Part shown: one piece after another, positions 7,416-12,752 of the stretch
Layout: the number at the start of each line of letters is the position of its first letter
Numbering within the stretch: position 1 is the first letter of the stretch
Source of the DNA: Bacteroidota bacterium
GTDB taxonomy: Bacteria; Bacteroidota; Bacteroidia; Flavobacteriales; Weeksellaceae
DNA length: 12,752 bases
Direction of reading: 5' to 3'
NCBI GenBank assembly: GCA_023411265.1
Contig: JAEYOX010000085.1
Span: forward strand, 1-12,752
The notes under the pieces: generated by a model
The model's input: only the letters and a program-made list of their open reading frames with translations
Databases searched by the model: none
Told to the model about the DNA's origin: nothing
Translations under genes and position numbers: made by a program

Positions 7416-8666
7416 TTATTTTTTTCTGAAAAAGTTTTTATTTTTCACTTTCTTGAAATTAATGCTTTCTTTCGCCTGCGGAGTAGGTTTTGGAGTGAAA
7501 CTCCGGTTGTTGGAATCCCTTTTCTGCACTACCAAATCATCGGTATGGAAAGGATGGTCTCGTTCAACAGGAATTTTTTTCCCGATAAGTTTTTCGGTAT
7601 TTTTCAGATTAATCAAATCCAAACCGTCTACGAAAGAAATAGATTTTCCTTCTGCGCCGGCTCTTCCTGTTCTTCCGATGCGGTGAACATACGTTTCTGA
7701 AACATCTGAAAGTTCAAAATTAACCACGTATTTCAATTCATCAATATCAATTCCTCTCGCTGCAATATCGGTGGCCACAAGAATTCTTGTTTTCCCCGAT
7801 TTGAAATTATTCAGAGCATTTTGTCTTTGGTTTTGAGATTTATTTCCATGAATGGCTTCCGCAGAAATCTTACTTTTCTGGAGTTTTCTTGCAATTTTAT
7901 CAGCACCATGTTTGGTTCGGGCAAATACCAGTACAGAATCTGAAATGTCATTTTGGAGAATGTGGGTCAGCAAATCCAGCTTGTTGTCTTTTTCAACAAA
8001 ATACACTTTTTGCTGAATGGTGTCCGCCGTTGCAGAAACCGGAGCTACGGCCACTTTTACCGGTTGGTTCAGGATGGAATCAGCAAGACTTCTGATTTCA
8101 TCCGGAAAAGTGGCGGAGAAAAATAATGTCTGCCTTTTTTGTGGCAGCAGTTTTACAATGCGTTTCACATCATGAACAAAACCCATGTCCAGCATTCTGT
8201 CGGCTTCATCCAGAACGAAAATTTCAAGATTTTTAAGAGAAATAATTCCTTGCGAAATAAAATCGAGCAACCTTCCCGGCGTCGCTACCAGAATATCGAC
8301 CCCTTTCTTTAAAGCAGCTTCCTGAGCGCCCTGCTTTACGCCTCCGAAAACCACCAGATTTCTCAGGTTCAAGTGTCGGCCGTACGCATTGAAACTTTCT
8401 TCAATTTGAATCGCCAATTCCCTGGTTGGAGTGAGGATGAGTGCTTTTATTTGATTATTGCGAATGTTTTTTTCTGTCAGATTCTGGAGAATCGGAATGG
8501 CAAATGCTGCAGTTTTTCCGGTTCCGGTTTGGGCGGTTCCCAAAAGGTCTTTTCCTTGTAGAATGGCAGGAATAGATTTTTCCTGAATAGGCGTAGGTTT
8601 TTCGTAACCTTCTTCCTGAAGCGCATCAGAAATGGGCTTAATTAAATTTAAGTCGTTGAATGTCAA
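7416..8666 (-). CDS. rhlE: DEAD-box RNA helicase, RhlE type, with TTG start
   Basis: A 416-residue ATP-dependent RNA helicase of the RhlE subgroup, probably acting on ribosomal or structured mRNA in the cytosol. In order: a Q motif (GYEKPTPIQ, residues 20-28), Walker A AQTGTGKT (45-52), PTRELA (80-85), TPGR, DEAD (153-156), SAT (184-186), VATDIAARGID and HRIGRTGRAG, then a short basic tail (FKKVKNKNFFRKK) in place of an added RNA-binding domain. The first codon is TTG at 8666-8664: the frame upstream runs back to a stop without any ATG or GTG, and the N-terminus MTFNDLNLI is where family members begin. A leader of about 129 nt comes before it. It converges on the methyltransferase gene. The name rhlE reflects subgroup similarity, not proven orthology. 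Confidence 0.93.
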   Translation of the reverse strand: MTFNDLNLIKPISDALQEEGYEKPTPIQEKSIPAILQGKDLLGTAQTGTGKTAAFAIPILQNLTEKNIRNNQIKALILTPTRELAIQIEESFNAYGRHLNLRNLVVFGGVKQGAQEAALKKGVDILVATPGRLLDFISQGIISLKNLEIFVLDEADRMLDMGFVHDVKRIVKLLPQKRQTLFFSATFPDEIRSLADSILNQPVKVAVAPVSATADTIQQKVYFVEKDNKLDLLTHILQNDISDSVLVFARTKHGADKIARKLQKSKISAEAIHGNKSQNQRQNALNNFKSGKTRILVATDIAARGIDIDELKYVVNFELSDVSETYVHRIGRTGRAGAEGKSISFVDGLDLINLKNTEKLIGKKIPVERDHPFHTDDLVVQKRDSNNRSFTPKPTPQAKESINFKKVKNKNFFRKK

Positions 8667-8795
8667 ATTAGTAAATGTTAAAATAATAAGTGCGGGCGAA
8701 GTGTTTTACTTCTACATTTTTGGAGCGGTTTCCGATGAAGATTCAGCAGAAACGGGAGTAAGAAAATTACCCATGGCTTTTGGAATGCCGCGAAA
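8667..8795 (-). promoter_or_regulatory. Long 5' leader of rhlE with a 20-codon small ORF
   Basis: Counting from the -7 box, transcription should start near 8795, giving a leader of about 129 nt. It contains an uninterrupted small ORF, ATG at 8774 to TAG at 8712 (20 codons, starting MGNFLTPVSAE), and a small hairpin GAAGT-AAAAC-ACTTC at 8698-8712 that overlaps its stop. Long leaders on DEAD-box helicase genes are known in cold-shock control; a role for this small ORF is inference. The first part of the leader lies inside the 77-bp repeat. Confidence 0.4.
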
Positions 8796-8826
8796 CAGCT
8801 GCAAAGATACGTTTTTCCAGTGGAAA
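8750..8826. repeat. 77-bp direct repeat, copy 1 (inside rhlE promoter and leader)
   Basis: It begins AAACGGGAGTAAG and ends CCAGTGGAAA, and is identical to 10749-10825 except for one base (C at 8771, T at 10770). The two copies have the same orientation and are offset by 1,999 bp. This copy is continuous with the rhlE control region. Confidence 0.97.
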
Positions 8827-8827
8827 A
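8802..8827 (-). promoter_or_regulatory. rhlE promoter: -7 box and operator-like inverted repeat
   Basis: On the minus strand TATCTTTG (8809-8802) matches TAnnTTTG exactly. Just upstream lies the near-perfect palindrome TTTTCCAGTGGAAAA (8813-8827), in the spacer between the -7 box and where a -33 element would be. No TTTG -33 element is seen, so a regulator binding the palindrome could matter; that is inference. Confidence 0.6.
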
Positions 8828-8988
8828 TTAAGATGTTAATTTTTAATCGCATGCAGCTGCAACTTTTCGTGTTTTTTGCATCTTATAGTTAACGTTTATA
8901 TTTTATCAGAATATTGATTTGACAATTTCAATTTCTTTTACTGAATAAGGTCATAAGCTTTCAGAGATTATTTAACAAAAATTTTAAT

Positions 8989-9218
8989 ATGAAAAAAAGT
9001 CTATTTCTTCCATTTCTTAATCGTGATTTTCTGGGGTAATGCACAAGCTGTGAAGGTTGGGCCTGGATGACACCGGGATTACTTCGGTTAATCTACAGAG
9101 CAATCTCTTCATTAATTATTTAAATTTAGGACACAATAATTTGTCAGCATTTTTTTATGAATTTTTTAATTTAAACAAGTTCAATATATATATATTTATC
9201 AGACCAAAAAATGGCTAA
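8989..9218 (+). pseudogene. Remnant of a secreted leucine-rich-repeat protein
   Basis: From ATG 8989 the frame begins MKKSLFLPFL. After a +1 shift near 9017 it continues IVIFWGNAQA, which together make a typical signal peptide. A further shift near 9063 opens a frame reading LDDTGITSVNLQ, NYLNLGHNNLSA, an LRR unit close to ETGITSINLQNNPLLKLLAVG in the next gene, and it ends at a stop at 9216-9218. At least two frameshifts and loss of the rest of the repeats and any sorting domain mark it as dead. The start contexts of the two LRR genes are alike (TTTAATATGAA), so this is probably a decayed tandem duplicate. The 160 bases before it (8827-8988) hold no gene or clear promoter. Confidence 0.7.
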
Positions 9219-9259
9219 TCTTCATGTTATTGAAAGAATAACCTATTAAAACATTTAAT

Positions 9260-10721
9260 ATGAATACAAAAATCTACTCAATTTTCTTTCTACTATTTTT
9301 TTCATTTGTTTTTTCTCAAAATGTGGTCTTTAATGATCCAAATTTTAAACAACTTTTTCTAAATCCGTACAACGATCTCAACGGTGATGGAGAAATATCT
9401 TACAGTGAAGCATTGACAATTACCAGCATCTATAAACCGGCGAACAGCAATATAAGTGACCTTACTGGTATTGAGAAAATGACCAATTTGACGAATTTAT
9501 TCATTAAAAACAATCCGCTATCACAACCGATTGATTTGTCGTTAAATGTAAATTTGAAATCTTTAAATATACAAGCAACCACAAATGTTTTAAATGTTAC
9601 TGGGACTAATAGTTTAGAGCAAGTCGTACTACATGGCCCCTTTTCTGTACTGGATTTTAGCAACAAACCAGCGTTAACTAATTTATCCATTCAGGGCATT
9701 GCGCCGCAGACATTACAATCATTGAATGTCACGGGATCACCAGCTTGCTTAAACTCTGGTGCACACATACTGGTTTATCTTCTATAGATGTAACTCAAAA
9801 TCCTGTCTTAGAAGAACTGGTATTAGGTGTTAATAATAGTTTCACTACTTTAAATGTTACTCAGAACCCATTATTAAAGATGTTGAGTGTAGGTGAAACA
9901 CCATTAGGCACTATAGATGTTACTCAGAATCCAATTTTAGAATCCCTGATGGTGGAAGAAACAGGCATAACAAGTATAAATCTGCAAAATAATCCACTTC
10001 TAAAATTACTTGCCGTTGGGAAAAATGATTTGTCTAATGGTATCTCTCTTTCCAATCTTACTGTTTTAGAATCATTGTACGCCGATATGAGTCAATTGAC
10101 CTCTCTGGATCTTTCCAACAATGTACTTTTGCAATACCTTTCTATTGGCATTATTTCCTTACCCATATCGATGTCACACAACTTTCTCAGTTAAAGTGGT
10201 TTACTGCCCATAACAATCTTTTTACTTCAGTAGATTTAAGTCAAAATTCTAATTTAACAAATGTTTCGTTTACTTCAAACAGCATCTTAAAGTATATTAA
10301 TGTAAAAAATGGAAATAATGTGAATATGAACCATCATAATATTCAGTATGCCTTTCTACCTCAACTTTTAGGAGTCTGCGTAGATGATCCAATGTCGATG
10401 TATGGTCTAAAAGTTAAAGGCTCCCTTCCTTCATCCGTTTTAGTCACATCTAATTGCTCACTTTTAAGTACTCAAGAAAGTTTAACAGATAGTGCCCGTC
10501 TAAGCTTTTATCCAAATCCTGTTGGTGATTGGCTAAATATAGATTCAAAAGAAAATCTTTTGAGATATGAGATTTTCGAAAATTCTGGAAGACTTATAAA
10601 GAATGGCAAGTTTGCAAAAGGCGAAAAGAAAATTTTTGTTGGTAATCTGTCCGTAGGAAATTATATTGTAACGGTAAGCACTTCCAAAAGTCTGCTGAAA
10701 GGTAAAGTTATTAAAAAATAG
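9260..10721 (+). pseudogene. Secreted LRR protein with T9SS sorting domain, broken by two frameshifts
   Basis: Joined across two single-base losses, this gene would code for 487 residues. The N-terminus (MNTKIYSIFFLLFFSFVFSQ) is a signal peptide. An EF-hand-like calcium loop follows (DLNGDGEISYSEA), as often seen in flavobacterial internalin-like proteins, then LRR units of 21-22 residues with the pattern IDVTQNPxLExLxVG, and a C-terminal type A T9SS domain (FYPNPVGDWLNI to GKVIKK). The first break is near 9745, where GCTTGCTT would restore the frame as GCTTTGCTT; the second is between about 10140 and 10163. Domain content is continuous across both breaks, so these are losses rather than separate genes. 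The intact protein would be exported to the cell surface through the outer membrane. Other genes in the window are intact, favouring decay, though sequence error in repeats cannot be excluded. Confidence 0.85.
9784..10295 (+). repeat. Tandem leucine-rich-repeat coding units of 63-66 bp
   Basis: Units begin at 9784, 9850, 9913, 9976, 10042, 10105, about 10167 and 10230. The first three share the codon block for DVTQNP or NVTQNP and are similar at DNA level; later ones diverge. The second frameshift falls between the sixth and seventh units. Such repeats can gain or lose units by slippage. Confidence 0.8.
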
Positions 10722-10748
10722 CAAACAATAATATAGAAAAATTGCTTC

Positions 10749-10825
10749 AAACGGGAGTAAGAAAATTACTCATGGCTTTTGGAATGCCGCGAAACAGCTG
10801 CAAAGATACGTTTTTCCAGTGGAAA
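10749..10825. repeat. 77-bp direct repeat, copy 2
   Basis: It matches 8750-8826 at 76 of 77 bases in the same orientation. It begins 28 bases after the LRR gene stop. Outside the repeat the two flanks do not align. A plus-strand frame reading MAFGMPRNSCKDTFFQWK runs through it to a TGA that begins at the repeat's right edge. Confidence 0.97.
10801..10808 (-). promoter_or_regulatory. Duplicated -7 box pointing back into the LRR pseudogene
   Basis: Minus-strand TATCTTTG is carried by repeat copy 2, with the palindrome shortened to TTTCCAGTGGAAA at 10813-10825. If active it would start transcription near 10794 and run antisense to the LRR gene. Sequence upstream of the repeat differs from copy 1, so activity is uncertain. 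Confidence 0.4.
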
Positions 10826-10897
10826 TGATGAGGTACATTTTTATTTCCTCCAATGAATCAATCGCTTTCGGAGTTTATTTTACCAAACAAAGTTTTA

Positions 10898-11063
10898 TTA
10901 TGATTTAAAACGATAACCTAAACCCATCTGAAAGAAACCTATTTTCATATCCATAACACCGGCATTAATCCGTTTTTTTCGGGCTGATTTCAACAATTCC
11001 GTTGTTTGTAAGCTCCACGGCTGACAAGTTTTCATATCCACCCAAAGAGGTATATATTATTTC
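10898..11063 (-). pseudogene. Possible C-terminal remnant of an outer-membrane beta-barrel protein
   Basis: On the minus strand one frame is open from 11063 to a stop at 10965 and reads GGYENLSAVELTNNGIVEI before a run of seven A. Removing one A leads into a second frame reading RINAGVMDMKIGFFQMGLGY, then RFKS and a stop at 10898. The alternating pattern and the aromatic GYRF near the end resemble the last strands of outer-membrane beta-barrels. The fragment has no start of its own and ends against the hydrolase gene. A 45-codon ORF from ATG 11035 in the second frame is an alternative reading. With repeat copy 2 this accounts for the gene-free stretch 10722-11079. Confidence 0.4.
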
Positions 11064-11079
11064 TCACTGGATGGAAATT

Positions 11080-12084
11080 TTACTTTGTAAATAATGCTAA
11101 CCAGTTCGTCCAGTCTTCTGCAACCTTTGTCCAGTTGTCGATGCTATAATCCGGCTGATGATCTTTTACGGGAAAAAAATTGTGATCACCATTGAAATAG
11201 GAAATAAAAGTATAATTCCGCTTTTTGTTTTTTATAACCTGCAAGTGTAAGTAATCATTAAAAATTCCGTTTTGGTCTTTTGTTCCATAAGTTACTAATA
11301 CAGGAATCTTTAAAGAAAGCAAATCGTCAGTAAAATTATCAGAAAGTGTGTAGTGATAATAACTGGTATTCTCCATACTGATTTCTTTTCTATCCTTATT
11401 ATTTACAATGTTCTTCCAGTCGTCAAAAGTTTCTCCTAACCAATTTTCCTTTTCATTGGGATTTTGACGGTCTTGATTAATTATACTCATCATTCTTCCT
11501 AAAGGATTTCCTCCAGAATATATTAAATGAGTAATCCGTCTATTGGTCTTTGCCATTTTTAAAGCAATATAAGAGCCTTCGGAATGGCCCGCAACCACGA
11601 TTTTTTGAGTGTCTATCCAGTCTTTATTAATCAACTTTTTTATCAGAAAATTGTTTCTTTTATAATAATATTCTAGATTGTTATTTAGAATATATTGTTC
11701 AGGCGGAAGTCCCTTCTTAGGAAAAGAATAATCGTCTTGTAAATTTTTTACAGTTTCTTTTATGGGTATTGAAGGCTTGCCAATTATTAATAAATGATAT
11801 TTTTCTGTGATAAGATCCTCATTAAAAGGCAAAACAGGATAGTTGCCTTCCTCTGAGATTATTTGTATAGGCCGGGCAAGACTTCCTTGACAGAAAATGA
11901 ATAAAGGTTTTCTTTTGTTTTCTTCTCCGGTTTTAGAAACAATAATATATTCAACTACCGTATCCTTGAAATAGGTTTTGTGCTCGCGAATTGTGGAGTT
12001 TTGTCCAAAAACAGAAATGGAAATAAAAACAAATCCGACAGTAGAAATCTTGTTTTTAAAAAACCACTCAATCCAGTTTTTCAT
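11080..12084 (-). CDS. Exported alpha/beta-hydrolase (serine hydrolase)
   Basis: A 334-residue alpha/beta-hydrolase of unknown substrate. The N-terminus has a hydrophobic stretch (about residues 13-27) ending in VFGQ, consistent with a signal peptide, so the enzyme is probably periplasmic or secreted. The catalytic triad is readable: Ser168 in the nucleophile elbow GHSEG (166-170), Asp270 in YGTKDQNG, and His301 in FNGDHNFF. Between them lies a cap-like region of about 70 residues (190-260). No T9SS sorting domain is present. It lies on the same strand as obg, 41 bases downstream, with no terminator seen between, so read-through from obg is possible; a near -7 box (TATTCTTTG, one base too long) lies just before the gene. 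Possible roles are peptidase, esterase or lipase; the sequence does not decide. Confidence 0.88.
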   Translation of the reverse strand: MKNWIEWFFKNKISTVGFVFISISVFGQNSTIREHKTYFKDTVVEYIIVSKTGEENKRKPLFIFCQGSLARPIQIISEEGNYPVLPFNEDLITEKYHLLIIGKPSIPIKETVKNLQDDYSFPKKGLPPEQYILNNNLEYYYKRNNFLIKKLINKDWIDTQKIVVAGHSEGSYIALKMAKTNRRITHLIYSGGNPLGRMMSIINQDRQNPNEKENWLGETFDDWKNIVNNKDRKEISMENTSYYHYTLSDNFTDDLLSLKIPVLVTYGTKDQNGIFNDYLHLQVIKNKKRNYTFISYFNGDHNFFPVKDHQPDYSIDNWTKVAEDWTNWLALFTK

Positions 12085-12125
12085 ACCATAGCTATTACAA
12101 AGAATATCTGAAAAATGATATATTA

Positions 12126-12752
12126 TTACCCATGCAACTTCTTCCAGATGGCATCTTTCAATTCCATAAGGCCTTCCTGAGTGATGCCGGAGAAGAAAAT
12201 GGGCTGCCGGTTTTCAGGAAATTCAGCGGAAATTTCTTTTTTCAGTTCATCATCCAGTAAATCGGATTTGGATACAGAGACGATAAAATCTTTATCCAGA
12301 AGTTCCGGATTGTATTCTTTCAGTTCGTTTTCCAGAATTTTAAACTCCTGAAAGTGGCTTTCTGAATCGGCAGGAATCAAAAAGAGCAGAATGGAATTTC
12401 TTTCAATATGCCTCAGAAAACGATGTCCTAATCCTTTGCCCTCGGCAGCTCCTTCTATAATTCCGGGAATATCGGCCATTACAAAAGATTTATAATTTCG
12501 GTATTCCACAATTCCTAAATTGGGAGTCAGCGTCGTGAAAGCGTAGTTGGCAATTTTGGGTTTTGCTGCGGAAACGGAAGCCAAAAGTGTGGATTTTCCT
12601 GCATTGGGTAAACCTACCAAACCTACATCGGCCAACAATTTCAACTCGAAAGTTACATACCCTTCTTCTCCCGGAAGTCCTGGTTGCGCATAACGAGGCG
12701 TCTGGTTGGTGGAGGATTTGAAATGCTCATTCCCAAGCCCGCCTTTTCCTCC
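12126..12752 (-). CDS. obg: Obg GTPase (ribosome-associated), 5' end outside window
   Basis: C-terminal part of the Obg/CgtA GTPase, which binds the large ribosomal subunit and links its assembly to growth and stress. The frame is open to the window edge; the first residues (GGKGGLGN, then QPGLPGEEGYVTFELKLLADVGLVG) are the end of the glycine-rich Obg fold, so ATG 12644 is an internal Met, not the start. GTP-binding motifs: GLPNAGKST (G1), DIPGIIEGA (G3), SKSD in the G4 position where NKxD is canonical, and a G5-like FFSGIT. The protein ends shortly after the G domain (KLHG), without the extra C-terminal OCT domain of Gram-positive Obg. The hydrolase gene follows 41 bases downstream. Confidence 0.96.
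   Translation of the reverse strand, partial: GGKGGLGNEHFKSSTNQTPRYAQPGLPGEEGYVTFELKLLADVGLVGLPNAGKSTLLASVSAAKPKIANYAFTTLTPNLGIVEYRNYKSFVMADIPGIIEGAAEGKGLGHRFLRHIERNSILLFLIPADSESHFQEFKILENELKEYNPELLDKDFIVSVSKSDLLDDELKKEISAEFPENRQPIFFSGITQEGLMELKDAIWKKLHG

Noticed and set aside
8632..8892. Plus-strand 86-codon ORF across the rhlE start and repeat copy 1
   Set aside because: It overlaps the rhlE start, leader and promoter in antisense, has no initiation signal or recognisable domain, and is best explained as chance. The part inside the repeat is open in both copies, so a dispersed coding element is not fully excluded.
9740..9790. Programmed ribosomal frameshifting in the LRR gene
   Set aside because: No slippery heptamer with a downstream structure is evident, and a second unrelated break follows, so simple base loss is likelier.
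9784..10295. CRISPR-like array
   Set aside because: The 63-66 bp periodicity is coding and follows LRR units; the units diverge and there are no constant repeats with unique spacers.
10320..10721. Separate small gene with a sorting domain
   Set aside because: The same frame continues upstream to about 10152 with LRR sequence (IDVTQL, VDLSQNS), so it is the 3' part of the frameshifted LRR gene.
8750..10825. Insertion sequence or composite transposon
   Set aside because: No transposase or integrase frame is present between the repeats, the repeats are direct rather than terminally inverted, and one copy is part of the rhlE control region.
10760..10838. 22-codon minus-strand ORF from an ATG just outside repeat copy 2, preceded by GGAGG
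   Set aside because: The GGAGG is suggestive, but Shine-Dalgarno sites are rare in this lineage, the ORF mostly lies within the repeat and no conserved product is apparent.

Overview
The window looks like chromosomal DNA from a flavobacterium, probably of the Chryseobacterium/Kaistella type (Bacteroidota, Weeksellaceae). The evidence is AT-rich DNA, the near absence of Shine-Dalgarno sites, several promoter boxes of the Bacteroidota TAnnTTTG type, a C-terminal type IX secretion (T9SS) sorting domain, and typical flavobacterial proteins (GSCFA family, RhlE-type helicase, DUF47 plus PiT pair). The genus is an inference.

Left part (1-3765): the 3' part of a DEAD-box RNA helicase with a DbpA-type RNA-binding tail ends at a strong hairpin terminator. 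A two-gene phosphate-uptake operon follows (DUF47/PhoU-like protein and PiT permease), with its own terminator, and then a small two-helix membrane protein with its own -7 box and a terminator-like hairpin.

Middle part (3810-7412): a tight four-gene operon on the plus strand codes for a short-chain polyprenyl diphosphate synthase, a GSCFA-domain protein, a TatD-family metal hydrolase and a sugar O-methyltransferase-like enzyme. Spacings are 23, 7 and 3 bases. It converges on a minus-strand rhlE-like helicase across a shared hairpin. The helicase appears to start at TTG and to have a leader of about 129 nt with a 20-codon small ORF.

Right part (8750-11063): a zone of accessory and decayed genes between rhlE and the obg side. 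A 77-bp direct repeat with one mismatch lies at 8750-8826 and 10749-10825, exactly 1,999 bp apart. Copy 1 forms the promoter and upper leader of rhlE; copy 2 sits 28 bp after a leucine-rich-repeat (LRR) T9SS gene. Between the copies are a short frameshifted remnant of one LRR secreted protein and a nearly full-length second one broken by two single-base frameshifts. Beyond copy 2, on the minus strand, is what looks like the frameshifted C-terminus of an outer-membrane beta-barrel protein. The flanking housekeeping genes are intact, so real decay is likelier than general sequence error.

Right edge (11080-12752): an intact exported serine hydrolase on the minus strand, downstream of the obg GTPase gene, which runs off the window. 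No tRNA, rRNA, CRISPR array, transposase or integrase was seen. I found no convincing new multi-gene system; the most unusual item is the repeat-bounded 2-kb module that carries a duplicate of the rhlE control region.
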